Of a stretch of DNA of 64,000 nucleotides, positions 37,721 to 46,650 are shown piece by piece. The stretch covers positions 62,001-126,000 of the forward strand of contig NZ_JAKKFD010000011.1 of NCBI RefSeq assembly GCF_022229005.1. Reading direction: 5' to 3'. The notes under the pieces are model-generated. The model was not told the origin of the DNA. It made no database searches and worked only from the letters and a program-made list of their open reading frames with translations. Source of the stretch: Micromonospora trifolii (GTDB lineage Bacteria > Actinomycetota > Actinomycetes > Mycobacteriales > Micromonosporaceae). Positions within the stretch are counted from its first letter, which is position 1. Each line of letters begins with the position of its first letter. Both the position numbers and the translations under genes were made by a program.

Positions 37721-38284
37721 ATGAACACGATCTTGCGTAAGAGCATGCTGTCTGTTGCTGGTCTCGCGTTCGCCGGTGGCGTCTTCGCCGGCCCGATCGC
37801 CGCCCACGCCGCCACCCCGGCCGATGGCAAGCCCGTCGCCGCCGCCGTGCAGTCGGCAGCGCCGAAGCCGCAGGGCGACCAGTCCCACATCACCCTCACC
37901 GACGAGCAGACCGCCAACGTGAAGGCGATCATCGCCGCCACGAAGAAGGCCGGCCTGCCCGAGCGGGCCGCGGTCATCTCGATCGCGACCAGCCTGCAGG
38001 AGTCCAAGCTGGAAAACCTGGGTCACCTCGGCGACGCCAACGACCACGACTCGCTGGGCCTGTTCCAACAGCGCCCGACCAGTGGTTGGGGCACCCCCGA
38101 GCAGATCACCAACCCCGAGTACTCCACCACCGCGTTCCTCAAGGGCCTCAAGCAGGTCGACGGCTGGCAGGACATGCCCCTGACCGACGCCGCGCAGACC
38201 GTGCAGGTCTCGGCCTACCCGGACGCCTACGCCCAGTGGGAGCAGCAGGCCACCGACCTGGTCGCCCAGCACTGGAACAGCTGA
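37721..38284 (+). CDS. secreted lysozyme-like peptidoglycan-acting protein, copy 1
   Basis: 187 residues with a signal peptide ending near AHA. The mature part has VISIATSLQESKLENLGHLGD, then DSLGLFQQRPTSGWGTPEQITNP and AYAQWEQQATDLV. This layout (a Glu in QESKL followed by GLFQQRP) resembles lysozyme-like transglycosylase folds found in actinobacterial secreted proteins and phage enzymes. A cell-wall role is inferred, not shown. It differs from the copy at 46651 by only three residues. Confidence 0.75.
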   Translation: MNTILRKSMLSVAGLAFAGGVFAGPIAAHAATPADGKPVAAAVQSAAPKPQGDQSHITLTDEQTANVKAIIAATKKAGLPERAAVISIATSLQESKLENLGHLGDANDHDSLGLFQQRPTSGWGTPEQITNPEYSTTAFLKGLKQVDGWQDMPLTDAAQTVQVSAYPDAYAQWEQQATDLVAQHWNS

Positions 38285-38315
38285 CCCACACGATAAGCAC
38301 GCGGCACGACACCGA

Positions 38316-38356
38316 CCGCTGGCCGGCACCCGCAACCCCGGGGTGCCGGCCAGCGG
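38316..38356 (+). terminator. terminator of lysozyme-like copy 1
   Basis: Perfect 16-bp stem (38316-38331 with 38341-38356) of the sequence type CCGCTGGCCGGCACC. The same hairpin follows copy 2. Confidence 0.85.
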
Positions 38357-38471
38357 CATTTCTGTTGTAGCCGGTCGCCGGTCATCAGCCGTTGCCGCTG
38401 GAGTAGAGGTCCCGCGCGCGGCGCTGGGCCCTCGGCGGATGTGGATCACGTCGTCCAACCCGTATCCGTCC

Positions 38472-38524
38472 GCAGATCTTGGACAGTTTCCGTTCGCGTG
38501 GAACGGAAACTGTCCAAGATCTGC
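38472..38524. repeat. 24-bp perfect inverted repeat, copy 1
   Basis: Arms 38472-38495 and 38501-38524 with a five-base loop. The arm core is AGATCTTGGACAGTTTCCG, clearly AT-richer than its surroundings. A second copy lies at 47420-47468. Confidence 0.85.
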
Positions 38525-38606
38525 ATGGACGGGACGAGGGATCACCGGTCAGTCAGTTGGCCCCGCCCTGCAGTCGCAGGTCGCACGCCGGCACGACACC
38601 GACCGC

Positions 38607-38638
38607 TGGCCGGCACCCCCAACCCGGGGTGCCGGCCA
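38607..38638 (-). terminator. partial copy of the same terminator after the MFS gene
   Basis: 13-bp stem (38607-38619 with 38626-38638), with the same flanking GCACGACACCGACCGC as the other two copies. It lies 15 bases after the minus-strand MFS stop. Confidence 0.7.
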
Positions 38639-38652
38639 ACTCCGTACCTCGG

Positions 38653-40092
38653 TCAGTTCTTGTGGTTGTGGGTGCGCCAGATGTCGATCAGCGCGGCGAT
38701 CAGCGCGAGCGCGATGATGCCGGTGGCGAGCATGAGGGACTGTTCGAAGGCGTTGGTCCAGTCGCCGCGGCTGTCGGCCAGCGTGGAGAAGAACAGCGAG
38801 CCGACGGCGGCGATGCCGGCGGCGGCGCCGATCCGCTGGCCGGTCTGGAGCATGCCCGCGCCGCTGCCCGCCTGATCGACCGGCACCTCGGAGAGGGTGA
38901 TCGTCTGGTTGGGGGCGATCACCAGCCCGCTGCCGATGCCGGCGACGAGCAGCGGGCCGGTGGTGACCCAGGGCGCCGGGGCGTCCGGGAAGAGGTGCAG
39001 TGCGATCACTGTGGCGGCCAGTCCGACGACCACTGTCAGCAGTCCGATGGCGACCAGTGGTCGGCCGAAGCGGTTGACGATGCGGCCACCGAGCACGGCG
39101 GCGGCCGCTGAGCCCAGGGCGAAGGGGGTGATGGCCAGGCCGGCGACGAGGGCGCTGTAGCCGAGTCCCATCTGCAGGAACAGGGTGAAGATGAAGAAGA
39201 TCGCGGTGAAGCCGCCGAAGTAGACGAGCGCCAGGATCGAGCCCAGCGTGTACGACTGGAAGCTGAACAGTCGAAGGTCGAACAGGGGTTGGTGGTGGCG
39301 GCCGTACCGGCGTTCCCAGAGCCCGAAGGCGACCAGCACCGCCAGGCCGGCCGGGATGAGCGCCCACTTCCACGGGGTCTTCCACTGCTGCTCCTGCACC
39401 AGTGGCAGCAGGAGCAGGACCACACCGATGCCGAGCAGCAGGACGCCGACGGGGTCGAGTCGATGCCAGCCGCGTTGGCCGGTGGCGCGGCCGGGCAGCA
39501 GCCGCCAGCCGAGGATCACCGCGAGGATACCGACCGGCACGTTGACGAAGAAGACCCAGCGCCAGCCGTGTTCCTCGCCGCCGATGGCGATGAGCAGTCC
39601 GCCGAGCAGCGGCCCGACGGCGGTGGAGATGCCGATGGTGGCGCCGAGCAGCCCGAATGGGCGGGCGCGTTCGGGCCCGCGGAACAGTTGCTGGATCAGC
39701 CCGATGACCTGAGGGTTGACGATGCCGGCGGCGGCGCCTTGCAGCAGTCGGGCGATGACCAGCCAGGTCGGGGACGTGGCGAGGCCGGCGAGCGCGCTGG
39801 TGACTGTGAACAGCGCGATGCCGAAGACGAACGCGTTGCGTCGACCGCGGGCGTCGCCGAAGCGGCCGGCGGGCACCAGCGCCAGGCCGAAGGTGAGCGC
39901 GTACCCGGACAGGATCCACTGCAGGTCGCTCGACGATGCGTGCAGCGCCCTGTCGATGGACGGCACCGCCACGTTGACGATGCTCACGTCGAGCAGCGTC
40001 ATGAAGGCGGCGACGAGTCCTACGCCGACCGCCTGCCAGCGTCGTCGGTTCTCGGCAGCGGAAACCGGCTGCGGCGTCTGTGCCGCGCTCAT
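38653..40092 (-). CDS. DHA2-family (EmrB/QacA) MFS drug exporter
   Basis: The 479-residue protein has fourteen hydrophobic helices. It shows DVSIVNVAVPSIDRAL in the first helix region, GRFGDARGRRNAF (motif A) and GAAAGIVNPQ in the motif-C region, typical of 14-TMS proton-driven multidrug exporters. I start it at the ATG at 40092, before MSAAQTPQ. The upstream small winged-helix gene on the same strand could regulate it. Confidence 0.9.
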   Translation of the reverse strand: MSAAQTPQPVSAAENRRRWQAVGVGLVAAFMTLLDVSIVNVAVPSIDRALHASSSDLQWILSGYALTFGLALVPAGRFGDARGRRNAFVFGIALFTVTSALAGLATSPTWLVIARLLQGAAAGIVNPQVIGLIQQLFRGPERARPFGLLGATIGISTAVGPLLGGLLIAIGGEEHGWRWVFFVNVPVGILAVILGWRLLPGRATGQRGWHRLDPVGVLLLGIGVVLLLLPLVQEQQWKTPWKWALIPAGLAVLVAFGLWERRYGRHHQPLFDLRLFSFQSYTLGSILALVYFGGFTAIFFIFTLFLQMGLGYSALVAGLAITPFALGSAAAAVLGGRIVNRFGRPLVAIGLLTVVVGLAATVIALHLFPDAPAPWVTTGPLLVAGIGSGLVIAPNQTITLSEVPVDQAGSGAGMLQTGQRIGAAAGIAAVGSLFFSTLADSRGDWTNAFEQSLMLATGIIALALIAALIDIWRTHNHKN

Positions 40093-40177
40093 CGTGCCCC
40101 CCGTCGACCCTCGGTCATGCATGGTTGACCGCTACCCGGGTCGTCGGGGGGCGAACCGTGCCGGTTGGTTCCGCCGG

Positions 40178-40414
40178 TCACGCCATCTGGCGGGCGCAGA
40201 ACCGGGGACCGAAGTCGAGGCCGGCCATCGGTGAGTCCTCGCGGTGCAGCAGGCCCTTCTCGGTGAGCAGGTGCAGGGGGCTGCCCACCTGCTCCTGGGT
40301 GAGCCCGGATTCCTCGGCGATCAGGTCCGGGTAGGGCACCTGCCCGCGTGCCTCAAGGGTCGTGACCGCCTGGTACACCCGTTGCTCGGCCTCCGACAGT
40401 TGCACCTGCTGCAT
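40178..40414 (-). CDS. small winged-helix regulator
   Basis: The 78-residue protein begins QVQLSEAEQRVYQAVTTLEARGQVPYPDLIAEESGLTQEQVGSPLHLLTEKGLLHRE, a complete winged-helix fold, with a short tail (FGPRFCARQMA). An AGGAGGAACC ribosome site precedes the ATG. It is 86 bases upstream of the MFS gene on the same strand and divergent from the flavoprotein. Confidence 0.75.
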   Translation of the reverse strand: MQQVQLSEAEQRVYQAVTTLEARGQVPYPDLIAEESGLTQEQVGSPLHLLTEKGLLHREDSPMAGLDFGPRFCARQMA

Positions 40415-40562
40415 GGTTCCTCCTTGTGCTCGTCCGCCACTGCTGTGGCGGTTGCCGTGCGCCGGTTACCCCCTCGGTGCCCGAAGATGCACACCCGATC
40501 AGGCGGTCGCGACGGCGGGCGGGTCCGGCGGTCGGGCCGGGTCGGTGCCCTAGGCTGCTTCC

Positions 40563-41723
40563 GTGATCATTTGGGATCTCGTCGTCGTCGGCGCCGGCCC
40601 CGCGGGGCTGTCCGCGGCACACGCCGCTGCCCGTGCGGGCGTCTCCACCCTTGTCGTCGAGCGAGCCGTGCACCCGCGGTACAAGACCTGCGGTGGTGGC
40701 CTGATCGGCACCTCGCTGGCGGCCGTTCAGGATCGGATCGAGGTGCCCGCGCACGACCGGGTGGACCGGGTGACGTTCACCCGCGACGGCCGTCGGGAGT
40801 TCACCCGCCGCAACGGCAGTCCGGTGGTGACCATGGTGCGCCGCGAGGAGTTCGACGACCGGCTGCGCGCGGCGGCGGTCGCCGTCGGCGCGCAGCTGCG
40901 GGAGCGGGTCGCGGTCCGCGCGATCGAGCAGGACCCCGAGGGGGTACGCCTGCGGCTGGCCGACGGTACGACGATCGCGGCTCGTGCCGTGATCGGGGCG
41001 GACGGCTCGTCGGGGGTGACCGGCCGGCACGTCGGGGTTCGGTACCGGCAGGTGGATCTGGGTCTGGAGCTGGAAATTCCGGTGCCGCCCGCCGAGCAGG
41101 AGCGGTGGCGGGGTCGGCTGCTGCTGGACTGGGGAGACATGCCGGGCTCGTACGCCTGGGTCTTTCCCAAGGGTGACCGGCTGACCGTCGGCGTGATCGC
41201 CGCGCGGGGTGCGGGGGAGGGGACCCGCGACTATCTGCGGCGGTTCGTCGACCGGTTGGGTCTGAGCGGGTTGCCGGCGGAGCACGACTCCGGTCACCTC
41301 ACCCGTTGTCGGGCGCAGGATTCACCGTTGCGCAACGGCCGGGTGCTGGTCGTCGGGGATGCGGCGGGGCTGCTGGAGCCGTGGAGCCGGGAGGGCATCA
41401 GTTTCGCGTTGCGCTCCGGAGAGCTGGCCGGGGCTGCGGTCGCGGGGGGTGACCTGGCCGGGTACGAGCGGGCGGTGGCGGAGCGGCTGCTGCCGGAGAT
41501 GCGGGCGGGGTTCCGGCTGCTCGACGTGTTCACCCGCCGCCCGGACGTGTTCCACGCCCTGTTGGCGACCCCGCCGGGCTGGCGGATGTTCGTGCAGTTC
41601 TGCCAGGGCCGGGCGAGCTTCGACGAGATGATGCGCCGTCGCCCGATCCGGGCCGCCCTCGCGGTGCTCGACCGGTTGTCCCACACGCCGCGCCAGGCCA
41701 CCACCGCTCACCCAGGATCCTAG
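40563..41723 (+). CDS. geranylgeranyl reductase family FAD-dependent oxidoreductase
   Basis: The 386-residue flavoprotein has an N-terminal GxGxxG motif (VVVGAGPAGLSAAHAA), ERAVHPRYKTCGGGL, and the second FAD motif VLVVGDAAGLLEPWSREGISFAL. This matches the GGR/menaquinone-reductase-like group that saturates isoprenoid double bonds or hydroxylates aromatic rings. The GTG lies exactly six bases after TAGGCT (40551-40556), so it is probably leaderless. The substrate is unknown. Confidence 0.88.
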   Translation: MIIWDLVVVGAGPAGLSAAHAAARAGVSTLVVERAVHPRYKTCGGGLIGTSLAAVQDRIEVPAHDRVDRVTFTRDGRREFTRRNGSPVVTMVRREEFDDRLRAAAVAVGAQLRERVAVRAIEQDPEGVRLRLADGTTIAARAVIGADGSSGVTGRHVGVRYRQVDLGLELEIPVPPAEQERWRGRLLLDWGDMPGSYAWVFPKGDRLTVGVIAARGAGEGTRDYLRRFVDRLGLSGLPAEHDSGHLTRCRAQDSPLRNGRVLVVGDAAGLLEPWSREGISFALRSGELAGAAVAGGDLAGYERAVAERLLPEMRAGFRLLDVFTRRPDVFHALLATPPGWRMFVQFCQGRASFDEMMRRRPIRAALAVLDRLSHTPRQATTAHPGS

Positions 41724-41808
41724 GACGCCTTACGGGGTGTGTGCGCGGCTACTGGCGCCGACCGGCCCGGCCACCGGAGAATCGACAGCGGAGCAGGAGG
41801 AGGCGCTG

Positions 41809-41982
41809 ATGACCGAGCAGCCGTTCACCGACGACGAGTACGCGTTTCTGCGCCACGCGCGGTTCGGAGAGTTGCCGCCCGCCGTCCGTCCCGACGAGCG
41901 GATGGCCCTGACCGAGATCGATCCCGGGCGCGACCGGCCGGAGGAGTCCGAGGACCCGATCCGCTGGAACGTGCAGGGCTGA
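41809..41982 (+). CDS. small acidic hypothetical protein
   Basis: 57 residues (MTEQPFTDDEYAFLRHARFGELPP start), charged and without membrane segments. The strong GCAGGAGGAGG ribosome site eight bases before the ATG supports it. No family is recognised. Confidence 0.65.
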   Translation: MTEQPFTDDEYAFLRHARFGELPPAVRPDERMALTEIDPGRDRPEESEDPIRWNVQG

Positions 41983-42039
41983 GAACGCGCGCCGGGCCGC
42001 GGGTGTCGCCACCCGCGGCCCGTTCGTGATGCGTTTCGG

Positions 42040-43830
42040 TCAGAAGACCGGCACGCCCTCGCGTACCAGACGCCAGTTGGGCTGGAAGAAGTCGGCCGGG
42101 TCGATGGTCCCCTTGGCCTGCGCCCAGTCGATGAGCAACTGACGGATCTCCTGCTGCGCGTTGTAGACCTGGGTCTTCACGATGCCGGGGAAGTTGCCAC
42201 CGCCGCTGCGCCGGTAGTTGTTCACCGCCACCACGAACTGGGCGTTGTCGGCCACCGGAGTGTCGGTGCCGGCCAGCACCAGGCGGGTGATCCGCTGCCC
42301 GACCGGCTTGGAGATGTCGATGTCGTAGTCCAGGCCGGAGAAGACGTCGTAGTTGTAGTCCGGCACGGCCGGGTCACTGATCTGCTCCGGGTCGACCGGG
42401 GCGCCCGGCGCGAGGGTGCGGAAGAACTTCGCCGAGTACTCCAGGTACGCGCGCACCTCGGCCCCGCTGAGCACTACCGCCTCGAGGGTGTTGTCGTACA
42501 CGTACAGGCCGGCCACGTCACGGATCTTCACGTCGCCGGCGGGGAAGACAGCGGTCCGGCTGAACGGCGCCGCGATCGACAGCACCGGCAGGTCCGCGTA
42601 CGCGGTGCCGGCCAGCGCCGCGCCGACCACCTCGCTCTGCACGTGGTTGATGAAGTCCAGGATCGGCGTGTCCTTGTACCGCGACTCCGCCGCCGACAAC
42701 TCCACGGTGGACGTGGCGACGACCTGGTTGACGTACGCCACGGTCTTCTGGTGTTGGGCCCGCACGGCGGCGAGCACCTTCGGGTCCTCGACCACAGTGT
42801 TGGTGTTCAGCATGGTGGCGGCCTTCTTGGTGATCGTCCACCGGCCACGCTCACGGGCGAGGGTGAAGTCCATCCGGGTGAGCCGCTGGCCCCACTTCGA
42901 CGGCTCGGAGAGCAGCACCTGCGTGCCGGTGCGCTCGTTGGTGACGAACCGCTCGACCACCTCGTTGTGCGCGTGACCGAAGAGGATCGCGTCGATCCCC
43001 GGCACCTGCTGGGCGATCAGCGCCACCGGGTTCTCGTTCGGCAGCTCGGGGCCGTAGCTGGAGGTCCCGCTGTCCCCGCCGTGCGCCGAGATCAGCACGA
43101 GGTCCGCGCCGCGGGCCCGCATGATCGGCACCCACTTCGCGGCGGTCGCGATCATGTCGTCGAAGCGCAGCTTGCCCTCGACGTTGCCCTTGTCCCAGAT
43201 GGCCACACCGGGGTTGGTCAACCCGAGGATGCCGACCCGCAGGGTCGGCGCGGCGAAACCGAGGGAGACCTTCTTGATGACGTACGGCAGGAAGGCCGGC
43301 TTGCCGGTCTTCGCGTTGACGGCGTTCGCGGCGAGCGCCGGGAAGCCGAGCTGACGGATCCACAGGTCCAGCAACGGCAGACCATAGTTGAACTCGTGGT
43401 TGCCCAGGGTCACCGCGTCGTAGTCGATGACGTTCATGGCCCGTGCCATCGGGTGCTTCTCACCGGTGGCGGTGATGGGCTCCTGCTTGGCGTAGTACGT
43501 GGCCAGCGGCGTGCCCTGGATCGTGTCGCCGGCGTCGAGCACCAGCGTCGCCTTGCCGCGCCGCTCCCGACGGATCTGGTTGATCAGGGTCGCCAGCTTC
43601 GCGACGCCGATGTCGTTCTGCTTGCTGTCGTCGTACTCGGCGTCGCGGTAGTAGTCCCAGTTGTAGACGTTGCCGTGCGTGTCCGACGTGCCCAGGAGGG
43701 TGAGGTCCCAGGTGCGCGGCCGGGCCGGGCCGGCCGCCTGCGCGGGCGCGGCGGCGATCAGCGGGGTGGTCGCCGCGGCCGCCGCGGCGACGAGCACCTG
43801 GCGGCGCGACGGGCCGGAGGGAGAGGTCAT
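42040..43830 (-). CDS. secreted bifunctional metallophosphatase/5'-nucleotidase
   Basis: The 596-residue protein has a Tat signal (SRRQVLVAAAAAATTPLIAAAPAQA). It has an N-terminal calcineurin-like phosphoesterase domain (DTHGN, DAGDTIQGTP, LGNHEFNYG, ISAHGGDSG, GHAHNEV) and the C-terminal 5'-nucleotidase domain (NHVQSEVVGAALAG, YDNTLEAVVLSGAEVRAYLEYSAKFF). It should hydrolyse extracellular nucleotides with two metal ions. The ATG at 43830 follows GGAAAGG; 43845 is an alternative. Confidence 0.92.
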   Translation of the reverse strand: MTSPSGPSRRQVLVAAAAAATTPLIAAAPAQAAGPARPRTWDLTLLGTSDTHGNVYNWDYYRDAEYDDSKQNDIGVAKLATLINQIRRERRGKATLVLDAGDTIQGTPLATYYAKQEPITATGEKHPMARAMNVIDYDAVTLGNHEFNYGLPLLDLWIRQLGFPALAANAVNAKTGKPAFLPYVIKKVSLGFAAPTLRVGILGLTNPGVAIWDKGNVEGKLRFDDMIATAAKWVPIMRARGADLVLISAHGGDSGTSSYGPELPNENPVALIAQQVPGIDAILFGHAHNEVVERFVTNERTGTQVLLSEPSKWGQRLTRMDFTLARERGRWTITKKAATMLNTNTVVEDPKVLAAVRAQHQKTVAYVNQVVATSTVELSAAESRYKDTPILDFINHVQSEVVGAALAGTAYADLPVLSIAAPFSRTAVFPAGDVKIRDVAGLYVYDNTLEAVVLSGAEVRAYLEYSAKFFRTLAPGAPVDPEQISDPAVPDYNYDVFSGLDYDIDISKPVGQRITRLVLAGTDTPVADNAQFVVAVNNYRRSGGGNFPGIVKTQVYNAQQEIRQLLIDWAQAKGTIDPADFFQPNWRLVREGVPVF

Positions 43831-44017
43831 GACGTGCCTTTCCATGGGGGTGGACGCGCCTCGTGAGCGCCTTGCGCACCATAACCAGCACCCGGCACTC
43901 CCGCCACGGCAGCCCCGATCGTTGCGGCGGTTTCCGCAGGCCGACGCAGGGTAGGGCGGACAGGGACGACATTCGCGGGAGAGCCCCGCCTTCCGCGCGC
44001 AGCGAGGAGAGTTTTCA

Positions 44018-44920
44018 GTGAGCGAGGACCAGCACACCCAGCAGGACCCGACCAGCCAGTACGGCCAGCAGTCCGGTCAGCCCGCACAGCAGCAGTCGGC
44101 GCCCGGCTCGACCAGGGAGATGACCCCGAAGCCGGACCACGGGGAAGAGTCGTACCGGGGCAGCGGCAAGCTCGACGGCAAGCGGGCGCTGATCACCGGC
44201 GGTGACTCGGGGATCGGCCGGGCGGTCGCGATCGCCTTCGCCCGGGAGGGCGCGGACGTGCTCATCTCCTACCTCGGCGAGGAGGAGGACGCCGACGCCC
44301 GCGAGACCATCCGGCTGGTCGAGGCCGCAGGCCGGCGGGGCGTCGCCGTGCGCGGCGACATCACCGACGAGGCGCACTGCCAGGAACTGGTCGACCGGGC
44401 GGTGCGCGACCTGGGCGGCCTCGACATCCTGGTCAACAACGCGGCGTACCAGATGTCGCAGGACAAGGGGATCCTCGGCATCAGCACCGAGCAGTTCGAC
44501 CGGGTGTTCAAGACCAACCTGTACGCGATGTTCTGGCTCTGCAAGGCCGCCATCCCGCACCTGGCCGAGGGGTCGGCGATCATCAACACGTCGTCGATCC
44601 AGGCGTTCGACCCGTCGCCACAGCTGATGGACTACGCGACCACCAAGGCGGGGATCGCCAACTTCACCAAGGCCCTCGCCGCCGACCTGGCCGAGCAGGG
44701 CATCCGGGTCAACGCTGTCGCACCGGGCCCGGTGTGGACGCCGCTGATCCCGTCCACCATGCCGGAGGAGAAGGTGAAGCAGTTCGGCACCGACACCCCC
44801 GAGGGGCGTCCCGGGCAACCGGCCGAGCTGGCGCCCGCGTACGTCTTCTTCGCCTCGCAGGAGTCCAGCTACGTGACGGGCGAGATCCTGGGGGTCACTG
44901 GCGGTCGACCGACCAAGTGA
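44018..44920 (+). CDS. SDR-family oxidoreductase (YghA/GsiB-like)
   Basis: The 300-residue enzyme has a polar, Gln/Pro-rich N-terminal extension of ~45 residues followed by a classical SDR: TGGDSGIGR for cofactor, NNAA, the catalytic Ser in INTSSIQA, and YATTK. The long N-terminal extension and QMSQDKGI region match the stress-associated YghA/YhdF-type group. Substrate is unknown. It starts at a GTG with GAGGAGA upstream, divergent from the nucleotidase. Confidence 0.9.
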   Translation: MSEDQHTQQDPTSQYGQQSGQPAQQQSAPGSTREMTPKPDHGEESYRGSGKLDGKRALITGGDSGIGRAVAIAFAREGADVLISYLGEEEDADARETIRLVEAAGRRGVAVRGDITDEAHCQELVDRAVRDLGGLDILVNNAAYQMSQDKGILGISTEQFDRVFKTNLYAMFWLCKAAIPHLAEGSAIINTSSIQAFDPSPQLMDYATTKAGIANFTKALAADLAEQGIRVNAVAPGPVWTPLIPSTMPEEKVKQFGTDTPEGRPGQPAELAPAYVFFASQESSYVTGEILGVTGGRPTK

Positions 44921-44928
44921 CAGGCCGT

Positions 44929-44959
44929 CGGGTGGGCGTCCGCTCGGGGCGCCCACCCG
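44929..44959. terminator. bidirectional hairpin terminator
   Basis: A 10-bp perfect stem (44929-44938 with 44950-44959) between the convergent SDR and AbiEii genes, touching the latter's stop. Confidence 0.65.
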
Positions 44960-44960
44960 G

Positions 44961-45620
44961 TCAGCGGGGCCAGGCGGCGAAGCGTTGCCGGATCTCCACG
45001 ACGTCGGTGGCCCCCAGGCCGTACCTGCCGAAACGCTGGTCGGAGAGCCGGTCCAGGTAGCGGCCGGCGGCGCGCACGTCGTCCGGGTCCAGCGCGGGGT
45101 CGACCTGCCGTGCCAGCACCAACAGCTCGGTCACGTCGTAGTGGTCGAGGGCCGCGGCCACGTCGATGAAGTCGCGAACCTCCCGCCGGTTGACCAACGC
45201 CGCGATCTTGTTCGCCACCAGGTCACGGACGTCCATCACCGGGCCGAGGTCCATCACCACCGGGCTCTGCTGGCGATCCAACCGGGCGAGGCTGAGCCGG
45301 ATCTGCCGCCCGTCGCGGCTCACCACGAAATCCTTCATGTCCTGCTCGTACCCGTCGAACAGCTCGGCCAGCTCACTGTCCGGGTCGGCGTCGCTGACGA
45401 TGAACCCGGCCCGCTCCAGTGCCACCCGCACCCCGGCCGACGCCGCCGCCGCGGCACCCTCCACGTCCGCGAAGAGGTCGACGTCCTCCGTCGGTCGGGC
45501 GACCAACCCGTGCGCCGCCCACGCCACCCCACCACCCAGAACGAACCGGTACGGCCCGGCGGCGGCCAGCGCCACCCGGGCCACCTCCCGGTAGAACTCG
45601 TGCAGATGAGGTTCGGTCAC
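44961..45620 (-). CDS. nucleotidyltransferase toxin, AbiEii family
   Basis: The 219-residue protein has the nucleotidyltransferase core FVLGGGVAWAAHGLVARPTEDVDLFAD (G-G plus D-x-D), then a Lys/Arg-containing LVANKIAALVNRREVRDFIDVAAAL. These are the motifs of AbiEii/MenT toxins that modify tRNA ends. The GTG start overlaps the stop of the gene upstream by four bases, as expected for a translationally coupled antitoxin-toxin pair. Confidence 0.85.
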   Translation of the reverse strand: MTEPHLHEFYREVARVALAAAGPYRFVLGGGVAWAAHGLVARPTEDVDLFADVEGAAAAASAGVRVALERAGFIVSDADPDSELAELFDGYEQDMKDFVVSRDGRQIRLSLARLDRQQSPVVMDLGPVMDVRDLVANKIAALVNRREVRDFIDVAAALDHYDVTELLVLARQVDPALDPDDVRAAGRYLDRLSDQRFGRYGLGATDVVEIRQRFAAWPR

Positions 45621-45958
45621 GCCGCGCGCAGGCCGCGGTGCCGGCTCTCCCACGCCTGGCGTACGCCCCGAGGCAGGTTGAGCAGTCGCCACACCCGCCG
45701 CAGCGTCCGCCCGTTGATCAGAGCCCGCAGATCCTCGGCCCGGGTGGTCTCGCGCAGCACGTTCTCGTACATCCAGAGCAGCTGGTCGGGGTCGCCGAGG
45801 TCGAAGGTGCGCTCGGCGTTCCACATCAGCCGTACCGGCAGCTCCACCACACCTCGGGTGGGGCCGCCCAGCTCGGCGAGTGTCCGCGCCACCACAGCGG
45901 GGCGACCCGGGCGGGCCAGAAAGGCCACGCCGGTCGCGGTGGGGGAGACGGCCTGCAT
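45617..45958 (-). CDS. putative AbiE-type antitoxin
   Basis: The 113-residue alpha-rich protein is the first gene of a two-gene unit with the AbiEii-like toxin. It is shorter than typical AbiEi (~200) and no winged helix is obvious. The cognate role rests on order and four-base overlap. Its start is immediately next to the second duplicated leader. Confidence 0.6.
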   Translation of the reverse strand: MQAVSPTATGVAFLARPGRPAVVARTLAELGGPTRGVVELPVRLMWNAERTFDLGDPDQLLWMYENVLRETTRAEDLRALINGRTLRRVWRLLNLPRGVRQAWESRHRGLRAA

Positions 45959-46093
45959 GGTGTCAGGGTAACGCCCACCAGCGCCGGTGTCGCTCAGGTC
46001 GATCCCAGAGCGCTGCTCCAGGCGCGCCGACACGTCCCCGACCGGCGGCGAAGTCTGTCCGGTTTGTGCGGGGCTGGTGCGTTCGGTTGGTCG

Positions 46094-46170
46094 TGATCGA
46101 CTCGGGTTCCTTGATGTCGGGGCGTCCGGGCGTCGGGGATGCCCCGACTTCCGTGAGCCCGAGTGGATCA
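46094..46170. repeat. 77-bp palindromic extragenic element, copy 2
   Basis: Same length and arms as the element at 37166-37242, with a few substitutions. The perfect GTCGGGG/CCCCGAC hairpin is conserved. Confidence 0.7.
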
Positions 46171-46290
46171 CGTGGGTGCGGGCGGTTTCGACGCCGTGGA
46201 CGGCGTGCCGCCTGGGTGGTTTGTCCGGTGGTGGGCGGTTGTGGGTGGTGACTGGGCGCACCCTCAGGGTGGAATCCTGGCGGGGTCGGG

Positions 46291-46476
46291 GTCGTTACAT
46301 ACCCTGACGATCGCAGCACCACCGACCCGCCGCCCACCCCCTGGGGGCTGGTCGCGCAGGTGGGAATGCCAGCCCACACCCGTTCGTTACAGTCCCCACG
46401 AACGACCGACAGGCACTACGACGCGGTGCCGGCGGGTGGGCCACCCCGGAATGACCCCGGCCCCCCGGTCGTTACA
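46291..46476 (+). promoter_or_regulatory. three GTCGTTACA-type repeats, copy 2
   Basis: GTCGTTACA at 46291-46299, TTCGTTACA at 46383-46391 and GTCGTTACA at 46468-46476, spaced 92 and 85 bases. They are conserved although some bases around them have changed between copies, which argues for function. Confidence 0.5.
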
Positions 46477-46650
46477 TCTGGACCCGGCGCCACGAGCCCC
46501 CGCTCGCAGGCCGCCGACCCCGGACGCCCGACGGCGTCACCTCCCAAGACTTTTCCCCTTGTATGTGCAGCGCCGGACGAGGTGCTCACACCCGTGACTG
46601 CCGCCCCCCTTGGCGGTTCGGGTGTCCTACCCCCGAAGGAGCTACCCCTC

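Larger units (their letters stand above)
38285..38652. other. 368-bp region with terminators and a 24-bp inverted repeat
   Basis: No gene is present. It contains the terminator of the lysozyme-like gene, a 24-bp inverted repeat and a second copy of the terminator motif that serves the convergent MFS gene. Confidence 0.65.
45959..46650. other. 692-bp leader of the second lysozyme-like copy
   Basis: Non-coding. From 46094 on it parallels 37166-37720: palindrome, three repeats (the middle one has a G-to-T first base), and the ribosome site GAAGGAG before 46651. Upstream of 46094 it is unrelated to copy 1. Confidence 0.75.
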
